Assembly: GCF_001721645.1 (NCBI RefSeq)
Contig: NZ_CP017141.1
Span: 3,286,001-3,350,000, forward strand
Source: Pedobacter steynii
GTDB lineage: Bacteria > Bacteroidota > Bacteroidia > Sphingobacteriales > Sphingobacteriaceae
DNA length: 64,000 nt
Direction of reading: 5' to 3'
Position 1 is the first letter of the stretch; every line of letters begins with the position of its first letter. Positions 31,176 to 39,721 of this stretch are shown here, piece after piece. The notes under the pieces are model-generated. The model had not been told where the DNA came from. It searched no databases and was given only the letters and a program-made list of their open reading frames with translations. The position numbers and the translations under genes were made by a program.

Positions 31176-32372
31176 TTAGCGCTTTCCTGCTATTGCTTCT
31201 ACATTCTTTAGAATGACCTCACAGGCATCATGAATCTCTTCTTCTGTAATGATCAGAGGAGGGGCTACGCGCATTGAATTGCTGCAGTGCAAAAACCAGT
31301 CGCTAATTACGCCATCCACAATACAGGCATCAATGATCTTCTTGTTGACCTCAAAGTTTTCAAATTCTATAGCCATCATCAGGCCTTTTCCACGTACCTC
31401 TTTAATGGCGGGATGAACCAGTAATTTTTTGAAAAGCTCGCCTTTTTCCTCTACTCCGTCAACAATATTTTCATTAAGTATGGTTTGAAGTGTCGCCAAT
31501 CCTGCAGCACAGCTTACGGGATGACCACCAAAAGTAGTCAGATGACCTAAAATAGGATTGGTAGCCAGGGCCCTCATGATCGCTGTAGAACTGATAAAGG
31601 CACCAATAGGCATGCCACCGCCTATTCCTTTGGCTAATAATAAAATATCGGGAGTAATTCCATAATGTTCGAAACCGAAAAGCTTTCCGGTACGTCCGAA
31701 ACCGCATTGGATCTCATCGAAGACCAGTAAGGTGCCGGTTTCATTACATTTGCTTCTGAGGGCTTCAAAATAGGCTTTATCTGCAATTCTTATTCCTGCT
31801 TCACCTTGTACCGTTTCGACAAACACAGCAGCTGTTTTATCTGTGATTTTATCCAGGTCTGCCAACACATTATAGTGGATAAAGCGGACCTCGGGAAGGA
31901 GGGGTCTGTAAGCCTGTTTGAATTCCTCGTTGCCCATTAAGCTGAGGGCACCTTGTGTGCTTCCATGGTAAGAGTGATAACAGGAAATGATCTCTGATTT
32001 TCCGGTATATCTTTTGGCCAGTTTCATGGCACCTTCTACTGCTTCAGCACCGGAGTTTACGAAATAAGTGCAATTGAGTTGCTCCGGAAGTACATCAGCG
32101 AGTGCTTTTGCGAAATTCACCTGTGGGCTTTGAACAAATTCACCATACACCATTATATGCATATAGGTTTCCACCTGTTCTTGCACCGCCCTGACTACTG
32201 CAGGATGGCAATGGCCAACATTGCTTACCCCAATACCGGCAATCAGATCCATGTGTTTTTTACCGGTTGTATCATAAAGATACATGCCGCTGGCTCTGGT
32301 AAATTCTAAAAGAAGTGGTTCTAATGTAGTTTGGGCGTTATGTTGAAGAAATAATTGACGTTGTGTAAGCAT
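31176..32372 (-). CDS. Class III PLP-dependent aminotransferase (ornithine/acetylornithine type)
   Basis: A 398-residue fold-type I, class III aminotransferase. Visible are FVNSGAEAVEGAMKLAKRYT (phosphate/PLP region), ETVQGEAGI, VFDEIQCGFGRTGKLFGFEHYG, and the PLP-lysine segment LLLAKGIGGGMPIGAF. The family includes acetylornithine, ornithine and GABA aminotransferases; the substrate cannot be fixed from sequence. No arginine or proline genes are adjacent. The ATG at 32372 is used; a TTG two codons upstream is less likely. Confidence 0.9.
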   Translation of the reverse strand: MLTQRQLFLQHNAQTTLEPLLLEFTRASGMYLYDTTGKKHMDLIAGIGVSNVGHCHPAVVRAVQEQVETYMHIMVYGEFVQSPQVNFAKALADVLPEQLNCTYFVNSGAEAVEGAMKLAKRYTGKSEIISCYHSYHGSTQGALSLMGNEEFKQAYRPLLPEVRFIHYNVLADLDKITDKTAAVFVETVQGEAGIRIADKAYFEALRSKCNETGTLLVFDEIQCGFGRTGKLFGFEHYGITPDILLLAKGIGGGMPIGAFISSTAIMRALATNPILGHLTTFGGHPVSCAAGLATLQTILNENIVDGVEEKGELFKKLLVHPAIKEVRGKGLMMAIEFENFEVNKKIIDACIVDGVISDWFLHCSNSMRVAPPLIITEEEIHDACEVILKNVEAIAGKR

Positions 32373-32387
32373 ACACAAAAATACAAA

Positions 32388-32840
32388 TTAATTTCGCTCA
32401 GGTCCTCCTTTTTTGTATCGGGAAAGCAGTTCTCTTTTGAAAGTTTCCTGTGCACGATAGTATTTACCGATAACTTTAATGGGCAGATTGGATTTCAGCT
32501 TATAGTAGTATTTCTTCTCAATGGCCAGGCTTCTTTGTTTAAAGTTCAACTCATTCATGATCAGCGTTTGTACTTCAGTATCAGATAGGTTCTCTATTTC
32601 AGGGATTTTCCTGAAGCTGATCATATTCTGGTTTCTCTCTTTGTTTAACGCAGTTTGTTCTTTCTGGAATTCATTGTAAATAGGCCAGAATATTTTTGCT
32701 TCATCTTCAGAAAGATCCATTTTCTCTGTTAAATAACTAATCTTAAATGCCTCGATTTCCGGTGATCGATGTCCTCCTCTCTGGGCAGAGGCAAAGAAAG
32801 GTAATAGGAAAAGAAATGCGATAATGATTATGTTTTTCAT
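32388..32840 (-). CDS. Spy/CpxP-like periplasmic protein, sensor of ECF sigma system
   Basis: A 150-residue exported protein. A clear signal peptide (residues 1-19, cleavage after FASA) precedes an all-helical domain with SYLTEKMDLSEDEAKIFWP, the pattern of proteins annotated as sensors of ECF-type sigma factors in Flavobacteria and related to Spy/CpxP-type periplasmic helical proteins. The C-terminus is basic (RYKKGGPERN). It is the third gene after an ECF sigma factor and a single-span membrane protein, which suggests it reports envelope state. The ligand is unknown. Confidence 0.78.
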   Translation of the reverse strand: MKNIIIIAFLFLLPFFASAQRGGHRSPEIEAFKISYLTEKMDLSEDEAKIFWPIYNEFQKEQTALNKERNQNMISFRKIPEIENLSDTEVQTLIMNELNFKQRSLAIEKKYYYKLKSNLPIKVIGKYYRAQETFKRELLSRYKKGGPERN

Positions 32841-32910
32841 TGGAATACAGTTGTTTTTTAATGGTCAGGAAGCTATTATGATCTTTTTATTATTCATTGA
32901 TATTTATAGC

Positions 32911-33546
32911 TTATAAATCTGAAGCAATATCATTCTGGCTATAATTGCTCAGGATGTAATTTTCTAAATCGGCATCGGCAACAGCAGGGTTTTCTGCTTT
33001 CAAATTATTGGATTCAATATGTTCAATAATGGTACTTTCGTCAATATCATAAAGCATTTGTTCGCTGGCCATATCGGCAGATAAGGCCTGCTGGGCAGGT
33101 GTTCGCGGATAAAAATAAATACCGGCGGCTGTGATGAGCAGGAAACAAGCTGCAGAAGCATATTTTACCAATTTTGAATGCCACAGGCGAAGGATTTTAG
33201 CTTCTTTTTTATCGCTGAGGATTGTTTTAGCGGAAATTTTAGCCTGTAGCTGACTGAAATAATCTCCCGGAACCGTATAACCTTCATCAGGAACTTGTTC
33301 CTTTAATTTTTCCAGGGCCAGTTTAGCCTGAATTCCCAGTGTCAGCTCTTCAAAATAGCTTTCAGGAGTGTCAAAACCATGATCCGGAGTTGCTGTTTTG
33401 AGCTCATTCAGATAGATGGCCTGATGGATGTGTTCGGGAAGTTGTCCGAAATATCCTTCAGGAACAGTGAATGGAGATTTCGCACCAAGCCCTGCCAGGT
33501 AGGGGGCTTCGTTCATCCAGTCGCTATTTTCTAAATCTTTTTCCAT
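32911..33546 (-). CDS. Single-span anti-sigma-like protein with three 32-residue repeats
   Basis: A 211-residue protein with no recognised family. The cytoplasmic N-terminal part contains three similar units whose YF pairs fall at 32-33, 64-65 and 96-97, exactly 32 residues apart (VPEGYFGQL, TPESYFEEL, VPGDYFSQL), each followed by an amphipathic helix. One transmembrane helix follows (about 128-147). The periplasmic tail is acidic. Its place between an ECF sigma gene (35 bp upstream) and a Spy-like gene (70 bp downstream) suggests a membrane-bound anti-sigma factor, but it lacks a recognisable zinc-type anti-sigma domain. Confidence 0.8.
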   Translation of the reverse strand: MEKDLENSDWMNEAPYLAGLGAKSPFTVPEGYFGQLPEHIHQAIYLNELKTATPDHGFDTPESYFEELTLGIQAKLALEKLKEQVPDEGYTVPGDYFSQLQAKISAKTILSDKKEAKILRLWHSKLVKYASAACFLLITAAGIYFYPRTPAQQALSADMASEQMLYDIDESTIIEHIESNNLKAENPAVADADLENYILSNYSQNDIASDL

Positions 33547-33581
33547 TACTAATTATATTGATGTATTTCGGAGCAAAAGGT

Positions 33582-34142
33582 TTAAAAGGTGATGTCATCA
33601 TTTAGCATAAAAACTTCAACTTTTTTTACTGCTATATGAAAAGAGGCTTTAAGTGCTCCTACGCTGGTTCCGGTGATCTCTGCGATTTCTTCATATTTAA
33701 GGTCGTCAAAATACTTCATGTTAAAGATCAGGCGTTGTTTTTCAGGTAAGGTCAGCAAAGCCTGCTGCAATTTCATCTGAATTTTATCGCCATTGAAATA
33801 AGAAGATGCAACCAGGGTTTCCGCGAGTTCATCTGAAACTTCATCCAGTGGGGTATTGTTACGTTGTTTCTTTTTGTTGAGGAAGGTGATGGATTCATTG
33901 GTCGCAATCCGGTAGACCCAGGTATATAATTTTGAATCGCTGCGGAACTTATCCAGGTTTTTCCAGACCTTGACGAAGGTTTCCTGAACCAGATCATCAC
34001 TGTCGTCGTGATCAATTACCAGGCGGCGGATATGCCAATAGATTTTTTGCTGGTATTTATGAAGAAGCAGGTTAAAGGCTTCATGCCGGGTTTTTTCGTT
34101 GGAAAATTTCTCCAGAATTTCTGAATCTTCAACCTGCTTCAT
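33582..34142 (-). CDS. ECF RNA polymerase sigma factor
   Basis: A 186-residue sigma-70-family factor with only regions 2 and 4. Region 2 includes DDLVQETFVKVWKNLDKFR near residue 50 and the -10-contacting WVYRIATNESITFL. Region 4 includes LPEKQRLIFNMKYFDDLKYEEIAEI-type helix-turn-helix residues around 135-170. It is the first gene of a three-gene unit with the repeat-bearing membrane protein and the Spy-like protein, the usual order of sigma, regulator, sensor. Target promoters are unknown. Confidence 0.94.
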   Translation of the reverse strand: MKQVEDSEILEKFSNEKTRHEAFNLLLHKYQQKIYWHIRRLVIDHDDSDDLVQETFVKVWKNLDKFRSDSKLYTWVYRIATNESITFLNKKKQRNNTPLDEVSDELAETLVASSYFNGDKIQMKLQQALLTLPEKQRLIFNMKYFDDLKYEEIAEITGTSVGALKASFHIAVKKVEVFMLNDDITF

Positions 34143-34197
34143 TTATTGTCTTTTATCTGTGAGTTGTTGCGGACAGATATTTAAACCTTTAAGGTTT

Positions 34198-35157
34198 TTA
34201 TTTGTTTGCTCTTTTCATTACTTTCTGAACAGCTTCGATGATGTTTATGGTATCTAAACCATATTTAGTCATCAACTGATCAGGAGTTCCGCTTTCTCCG
34301 AAACTGTCATTTACTGCAACAAATTCCTGTGGTGAAGGAAGCTCTGTAGAAAGTAACCTTGCTACACTTTCTCCAAGACCACCAAACTTATTGTGTTCTT
34401 CGGCAGTAACTACACAGCCGGTTTTCTTAATTGATTTTAAGATCGCTTCTTCGTCCAAAGGTTTAATGGTGTGGATATTGATAATTTCTGCATCAATGCC
34501 CATTTCTGCTAATTTCTCTCCGGCTTCGATTGCTTTCCATACCATGTGTCCGGTTGCAACGATGGTTACATCAGTACCTTCGTTTACCATCCATGCTTTA
34601 CCAATCTCAAATTTTTGGTCTGGATCTGTAAATACAGGAATTACCGGACGGCCAAAGCGCAGATAAACAGGGCCTTCAAATTCAGCGATTGCAATAGTTG
34701 CGGCTTTAGTCTGGTTATAATCGCAGGTGTTGATTACTGTCATACCCGGAAGCATTTTCATCAAACCTATATCTTCCAGGATCTGGTGAGTTGCCCCATC
34801 TTCACCTAAAGTTAATCCGGCGTGAGAAGCACAGATTTTTACATTTTTATTGGAATAAGCAACAGACTGTCTGATCTGGTCATAAACCCTCCCTGTAGAG
34901 AAGTTCGCGAAGGTCCCGGTAAAAGGGATTTTTCCTCCGATAGTCAGACCTGCAGCGATGCCGATCATATTTGCTTCAGCGATGCCGATCTGGAAAAAGC
35001 GTTCCGGAAATTCTTTAATAAAGGCATCCATTTTCAAAGATCCCACTAAGTCAGCACAAAGTGCCACCACTTCAGGGTTCTTTTGTCCGGCTTCAAGTAA
35101 TCCTGCTCCAAAACCGGAACGGGTATCTTTCTTTTCAGTATATGTGTACTTTTTCAT
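34198..35157 (-). CDS. Transketolase, C-terminal subunit
   Basis: A 319-residue protein holding the pyrimidine-binding and C-terminal domains of transketolase (pentose phosphate pathway). Visible are FFQIGIAEANMIGIAAGL with the catalytic Glu of the ThDP site, the GATHQILEDIGLM segment, and a C-terminal domain with INIHTIKPLDEEAI. It starts 4 bp after the N-terminal subunit gene. Two-gene transketolases are a known alternative to the single-chain form. Confidence 0.95.
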   Translation of the reverse strand: MKKYTYTEKKDTRSGFGAGLLEAGQKNPEVVALCADLVGSLKMDAFIKEFPERFFQIGIAEANMIGIAAGLTIGGKIPFTGTFANFSTGRVYDQIRQSVAYSNKNVKICASHAGLTLGEDGATHQILEDIGLMKMLPGMTVINTCDYNQTKAATIAIAEFEGPVYLRFGRPVIPVFTDPDQKFEIGKAWMVNEGTDVTIVATGHMVWKAIEAGEKLAEMGIDAEIINIHTIKPLDEEAILKSIKKTGCVVTAEEHNKFGGLGESVARLLSTELPSPQEFVAVNDSFGESGTPDQLMTKYGLDTINIIEAVQKVMKRANK

Positions 35158-35161
35158 GGTC

Positions 35162-36007
35162 TTAATAGTCTTTTAGGGTCGTGTTTAATTGTGCTAAGGC
35201 TGTTGCAAGCTGCTCATCATTTGGAGCAACCCCATGCCATTTGTGAGATCCCATCATGAAATCCACACCATTACCCATGATTGTACTCATTAAGTTTAAA
35301 ATTGGTTTGCCTTTACCGGTTAAAGATTTAGCATAGTGCAAAGCTTTAACGATATCGTCCATATCATTACCATTAGAAGTAATTACATGCCATCCGAAAG
35401 CTTCAAATTTAGCTTGAAGACTTTCCAATGAAAGTACTTTTTCTGTAGGACCATCAATCTGCTGACCATTATAATCAATGGTAGAAATCAGGTTGTCTAC
35501 TTTATTAAATGGCGCATACATGATGGCTTCCCAATTCTGGCCTTCCTGTAACTCACCATCTCCATGTAAAGAATATACAATGGATTTATCTTTATTCAGT
35601 TTTTTAGCTTGTGCAGCCCCAATTGCTACCGACATACCCTGACCCAATGATCCTGAAGCAATTCTGATTCCTGGAAGGTGTTCATGGGTAGTTGGGTGTC
35701 CCTGTAATCTTGAATTCAATTTTCTGAAGGTGGCCAATTCGCTAACCTCAAAGTAACCTGCTCTGGCAAGTACACTATAGAAAACCGGTGAAATGTGTCC
35801 GTTAGAAAGGAAAAATAAGTCTTCTCCGATTCCGTCCATTTTAAAATCAGTAGAGTAGTTCATGACGTCAAAATATAGGGCAGTCATGAAGTCTGCACAT
35901 CCTAATGATCCTCCCGGGTGGCCTGACTGGCAACCGTGCACCATTCTAACAATATCTCTTCTTACTTGAGAGGCGATATCTTCTAATTCATTGATTGTAT
36001 GTTTCAT
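35162..36007 (-). CDS. Transketolase, N-terminal subunit
   Basis: A 281-residue protein with the pyrophosphate-binding domain of transketolase. HGCQSGHPGGSLGCADFMTA near residue 24 and the ThDP/Mg motif GDGELQEGQNWEA with IDYNG downstream are intact. It pairs with the C-terminal subunit to form the active enzyme. A -7 promoter box lies about 25 bp upstream of the ATG. Confidence 0.95.
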   Translation of the reverse strand: MKHTINELEDIASQVRRDIVRMVHGCQSGHPGGSLGCADFMTALYFDVMNYSTDFKMDGIGEDLFFLSNGHISPVFYSVLARAGYFEVSELATFRKLNSRLQGHPTTHEHLPGIRIASGSLGQGMSVAIGAAQAKKLNKDKSIVYSLHGDGELQEGQNWEAIMYAPFNKVDNLISTIDYNGQQIDGPTEKVLSLESLQAKFEAFGWHVITSNGNDMDDIVKALHYAKSLTGKGKPILNLMSTIMGNGVDFMMGSHKWHGVAPNDEQLATALAQLNTTLKDY

Positions 36008-36032
36008 TAATTGGGGTTGTTGATTAATAGGA

Positions 36033-36040
36033 CAAATGTA
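36033..36040 (-). promoter_or_regulatory. TAnnTTTG -7 box, transketolase operon
   Basis: CAAATGTA on + reads TACATTTG on the minus strand, 25 bp before the ATG at 36007. Confidence 0.45.
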
Positions 36041-36249
36041 ATTAAAAATACTTTGGGCATAACATGTTAAGGTAAAGTTTGATATAATGCTAAAACGCAG
36101 CGGATATTTGTTTATTTTGCTACGCTTTTTGCAATATAAGCGTGATATTCCGTAGAATTCTATATTTTTAGGAACTTTTATCTTCCATTTTCATAAAAAA
36201 CCTAACCAAACACCGCACAATTGAAAACTAAAAATACTTAAACCAAATC

Positions 36250-37533
36250 ATGACAAACCAAACACAAAAATCTGTAATTTCTCCCATTGTAACGATAGGG
36301 GCTTTATTCTTCATTTTTGGCTTTGTAACCTGGGCCAATAGTACCTTAATACCCTTTCTAAAAATAGCATGTGGTCTTAAGACCGATTTCGAAGCTTTCC
36401 TGGTGACGTTCGCATCTTATATTGCTTATTTTTTCCTGGCTCTTCCTTCGTCCTGGATTTTAAGAAAACTGGGTTTTAAGAATGGAATTATTATAGGCCT
36501 ACTTATTCTGGCTTTTGGCTCGCTGATTTTTATTCCTGCAGCAAATACCAGGAGCTTTGGTTTGTTCTTAACCGGTATTTTCATTCAGGGTGCGGCATTA
36601 TCGTTATTACAAACGGCTTCCAATCCTTATATCAGTATCATTGGCCCAATTGAGAGTGCAGCCAAAAGGATCAGTATCATGGGGCTTTGCAACAAGTTTG
36701 CCGGTCTGATTGTCCCGATTATTATGGGAACTATTTTCCTTAAAAATGCCTCTGTTATTGAAACAAAAATCGCTGATGCGGCGACCACAGTGATGGAACG
36801 GGAAGCTTTATTGCAAGAAGTGTTGGGCCGTGTTCATACCCCATATATTGTATTGGCGATCGTTTTTTCTGCTTTTGCTTTATTTATTAAATATTCAAAC
36901 CTTCCGGAGGTGGATGTGGATAAAGAGGAAGCTCTGGCCGATAATGAGGTTAGGGTATCTAAAACTTCCATTTTTCAGTTCCCACATCTTTTTCTGGGTG
37001 CCTTCTGTATCTTTGTTTATGTCGCTGCGGAGGTAATGGCGGGAGATATTATCGGAGTTTATGGTAAATCTCTTGGAATTAGTGCTGACATCAGTAAATA
37101 CTTCACTACACTTACCCTTGCCAGTATGTTGGTGGGTTATGTGGTCGGAATTATTGTGATCCCAAAATACATTACACAGCAGGCTGCTTTAAAGATCTGT
37201 GCGATCTTAGGGGTGGCTTTTATCACTGCGGCTTACTTAACTACCGGCTATACTTCCGTTGTATTTGTGGGCTTGCTTGGTCTTGCGAATTCACTGATGT
37301 GGCCTGCTATTTTTCCTTTGGGAATCAAAGATCTGGGTAGATTTACAAAAACAGGATCTGCGATCATGATCATGGGTATTGCCGGTGGAGCGATCTGGCC
37401 ACTTATTTATGGTTATCTGAAAGATTATGCACATATGCACTTCCAGCTGGCATTCTTTGTCAGCGTGCTGCCATGTTACCTGTACATCTGGTTCTTTGCC
37501 GCATACGGGCATAAAATCCGAACTAAAGCATAA
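36250..37533 (+). CDS. Sugar MFS transporter, FucP (fucose permease) type
   Basis: A 427-residue, 12-span major facilitator of the FHS family (fucose/glucose/galactose-H+ symport). The N-terminus has FGFVTWANSTLIPFLK and SYIAYFFLALPSSWILRKLG typical of FucP-like proteins. A short cytoplasmic loop around residues 218-240 separates the two halves, and LLGLANSLMWPAIFPLGIKD lies in the second half. The actual sugar is not determinable. It is divergent from transketolase and followed by a strong terminator. Confidence 0.9.
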   Translation: MTNQTQKSVISPIVTIGALFFIFGFVTWANSTLIPFLKIACGLKTDFEAFLVTFASYIAYFFLALPSSWILRKLGFKNGIIIGLLILAFGSLIFIPAANTRSFGLFLTGIFIQGAALSLLQTASNPYISIIGPIESAAKRISIMGLCNKFAGLIVPIIMGTIFLKNASVIETKIADAATTVMEREALLQEVLGRVHTPYIVLAIVFSAFALFIKYSNLPEVDVDKEEALADNEVRVSKTSIFQFPHLFLGAFCIFVYVAAEVMAGDIIGVYGKSLGISADISKYFTTLTLASMLVGYVVGIIVIPKYITQQAALKICAILGVAFITAAYLTTGYTSVVFVGLLGLANSLMWPAIFPLGIKDLGRFTKTGSAIMIMGIAGGAIWPLIYGYLKDYAHMHFQLAFFVSVLPCYLYIWFFAAYGHKIRTKA

Positions 37534-37574
37534 AATAAAAAGGGGGAGCCAAATCAGCTCTCCCTTTTTATTTT
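37532..37574 (+). terminator. Terminator after the sugar permease
   Basis: An 18-bp stem (37532-37549 with 37557-37574, one G-T wobble) with flanking A and T tracts. It can act in both directions. Confidence 0.88.
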
Positions 37575-37712
37575 ATGTTCATTTTGTTTAGAATAGACGT
37601 ATCTCTTTAATACTGAACAAAATGAACGGGAATTATAAAAACAAAAGCGGACGTAAAAGAGTATTTTTATACTCATCGGGGATAGGGATGCTCTCACGCT
37701 TAATGTTTTTAT

Positions 37713-39215
37713 ATGCTCATTTCCACTTTAAGAAAGCGGCTGAATAGTATGACTATTTTAGGAAGGCTATATCTGTTGATATTGCTTATCGTCCTCGTTA
37801 TGATTATCGGTTACGGAATTCTGCTCTTTTCAGATAAAGGACCGGGAACGACTGGTTTAGCGTTACTTACTGGTGGTCTGTGTCTGATGTTATTTTTTAT
37901 TTTAGTAAAACGTATTAAGCATTCTTTTGAAATGTCCTGCCCCATTCCGGAAGGACAGGTGTCCTCTTTGCAGGAGCTAAATGAAGCATTGGAACGTAAG
38001 GAATTTTCTTTGCAGCTTGCAGAACAAAAGATCATTAAAGAACGGGAAAAAAGACAAGCTTCTGAGAAAGCCAAACAAATTTTTCTGGTGAACATCAGTC
38101 ATGAAATCCGGACTCCGATGAATGGAATTCTGGGTTTTGCCAAGTTCCTGGAAGAATCACTTATTGATGAGGACCAAAGGGAGTCCCTTCAGATGATCAT
38201 TAAGTCAGCTGACCAGTTGATGGCTATCCTGAATGATATTCTCGACTTTTCCAGATTAGAATCCGGAGACATCAATTTCGTCCTGCAACCATTTGTGCTT
38301 AAGGATACGGTACATTCCATCTATAGACTAATGGAGCCTGTTGCCGACCTTAAAGGACTTAGGTTTACTTATGAAATTCCGGAAAATATGCCGGAGGTAC
38401 TTAGTGGGGATGCCGTCCGTCTGGGACAAATCCTGCTGAATCTTACTTCCAATGCGATAAAATTTACCGATTCTGGGGAGATCAGGATCTCGTTGGAGCT
38501 GGTAGAAGAGCTGAAAGATGCAGTCACCATTGAATTCCGGGTAAGTGACACAGGAATAGGGATTCCTGCTGATAAACATCAAAAAGTATTCGATTTCTTT
38601 GAGCAGGTCACCAATGATACTTCCAGGAGATATGCGGGAACGGGTCTTGGGCTGAGTATTGTAAAGCGCCTGGTTGAGTTGCAGGGAGGATTGGTGTTTT
38701 TAAATAGCATTGTCGGGACAGGTTCTGATTTTTATTTCCGCCTGCCTTTCGGTAAGGTAAGTCCTCGGGTTAGCCAGGAAACGCAGGAGCTGCAATCAAA
38801 TCTTCTGGAAACTCAGGTTGAAACGGGTAAAGGAGTCCGGATCCTGGTTGTAGAAGACAATCCTATTAACCAGTTGCTGGTTATTAAATTGCTGGAAAGG
38901 AGAGGCTATGATACTACTGTTGCAGAGAATGGGAGAATTGCCCTGGCGGCCTATGAAAATAAAGATTTTGACATCATTTTAATGGACCTTCAAATGCCTG
39001 AGCTGGATGGTTATGAAACCACGCGCGTTATCCGGGAAATGGAGGGTGAAAAGGGGGCGATCCCTATTGTAGCCATGACTGCACATACGATAAAAGGAGA
39101 GTTGGAAAAGTGTGCAAACATTGGAATGAACGATTATATTTCCAAGCCTTTCGATTCCTCAGAATTGTATCAAAAGATAGAGATACTGGTAGGAAGTACG
39201 GCAGGAGGGCTATAA
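37713..39215 (+). CDS. Hybrid histidine kinase with C-terminal receiver domain
   Basis: A 500-residue membrane sensor kinase. Two transmembrane helices (about 17-37 and 48-65) are joined by a very short periplasmic loop. A coiled-coil linker (about 85-120) leads to HisKA with H130 in VNISHEIRTPMNG. The HATPase has NLTSNAIKFT, DTGIGIP and GTGLGLSIVK. A receiver domain follows with EDN and phospho-acceptor D425. There is no PAS, HAMP or large sensor domain and no DNA-binding output gene adjacent. ATG 37749 is an alternative start. Confidence 0.92.
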   Translation: MLISTLRKRLNSMTILGRLYLLILLIVLVMIIGYGILLFSDKGPGTTGLALLTGGLCLMLFFILVKRIKHSFEMSCPIPEGQVSSLQELNEALERKEFSLQLAEQKIIKEREKRQASEKAKQIFLVNISHEIRTPMNGILGFAKFLEESLIDEDQRESLQMIIKSADQLMAILNDILDFSRLESGDINFVLQPFVLKDTVHSIYRLMEPVADLKGLRFTYEIPENMPEVLSGDAVRLGQILLNLTSNAIKFTDSGEIRISLELVEELKDAVTIEFRVSDTGIGIPADKHQKVFDFFEQVTNDTSRRYAGTGLGLSIVKRLVELQGGLVFLNSIVGTGSDFYFRLPFGKVSPRVSQETQELQSNLLETQVETGKGVRILVVEDNPINQLLVIKLLERRGYDTTVAENGRIALAAYENKDFDIILMDLQMPELDGYETTRVIREMEGEKGAIPIVAMTAHTIKGELEKCANIGMNDYISKPFDSSELYQKIEILVGSTAGGL

Positions 39216-39218
39216 AAA

Positions 39219-39249
39219 ATCATGGCGGTGATCAGTTCTCCGCCATGAT
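39219..39249. terminator. Bidirectional terminator, kinase/bcp
   Basis: A 10-bp perfect stem (39219-39228 with 39240-39249) between two convergent genes. An A run lies on its left and a T-rich stretch on its right. Confidence 0.7.
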
Positions 39250-39255
39250 CTCTTT

Positions 39256-39717
39256 CTATTTTAACAATTCCAGCACCTGAGCCGTGGAATTTTTAGTGTC
39301 CACTTTGTTGATGATGTGTGAGATGTTTCCTTCTTCATCAATCAGGAAGGTTTTCCGGTTTGTGCCCATATATTTCTTACCATACATGTTCTTTTCTCCC
39401 CATACTCCATAAGCCTCGACAATCTTTTTATCCGTGTCTGCAATAAGGGTAAAAGGAAGACTATGTTTTGTTGCGAATTTCTGGTGAGATTTCTCATCAT
39501 CTACGCTAACGCCCAACACCACAATTCCCTGTGCAATTAATCCCTGATAGTTATCTCTGAAGTCGCAGGCTTCAGCTGTACATCCCGGAGTATCATCTTT
39601 AGGATAGAAATAAAGGACTACTTTTTTTCCTTTAAACTGGTTTAAAGAAATTGTGTTCCCATTCTGATCTGTTGCAGTAAAATCAGGAGCTGCCTGACCT
39701 TCTTTTAAGTCACTCAT
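39256..39717 (-). CDS. bcp: Thioredoxin-dependent thiol peroxidase Bcp
   Basis: A peroxiredoxin (BCP/PrxQ) of 153 residues that reduces peroxides using thioredoxin. The peroxidatic cysteine C46 is in DDTPGCTAEACDFRD, with C51 five residues on as the expected resolving cysteine of the atypical 2-Cys type. The Arg and the NRKTFLIDEEG end of the fold are present. It starts 4 bp after the M23 peptidase gene. Confidence 0.95.
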   Translation of the reverse strand: MSDLKEGQAAPDFTATDQNGNTISLNQFKGKKVVLYFYPKDDTPGCTAEACDFRDNYQGLIAQGIVVLGVSVDDEKSHQKFATKHSLPFTLIADTDKKIVEAYGVWGEKNMYGKKYMGTNRKTFLIDEEGNISHIINKVDTKNSTAQVLELLK

Positions 39718-39721
39718 AATA

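Noticed and set aside
32911..33546. Direct assignment as a FecR-type anti-sigma factor
   Set aside because: No FecR domain or secretin/TonB link is visible; only the position beside an ECF sigma gene supports the role.
35162..36007. Transketolase split as a possible frameshifted pseudogene
   Set aside because: Both halves have proper starts, intact motifs and a 4-bp gap; two-subunit transketolases are a known form.
37622..37747. A 41-codon ORF ahead of and overlapping the hybrid kinase start
   Set aside because: Short, Lys/Arg-rich then aromatic, no family likeness, and it overlaps the kinase gene; a leader peptide role cannot be supported from sequence.
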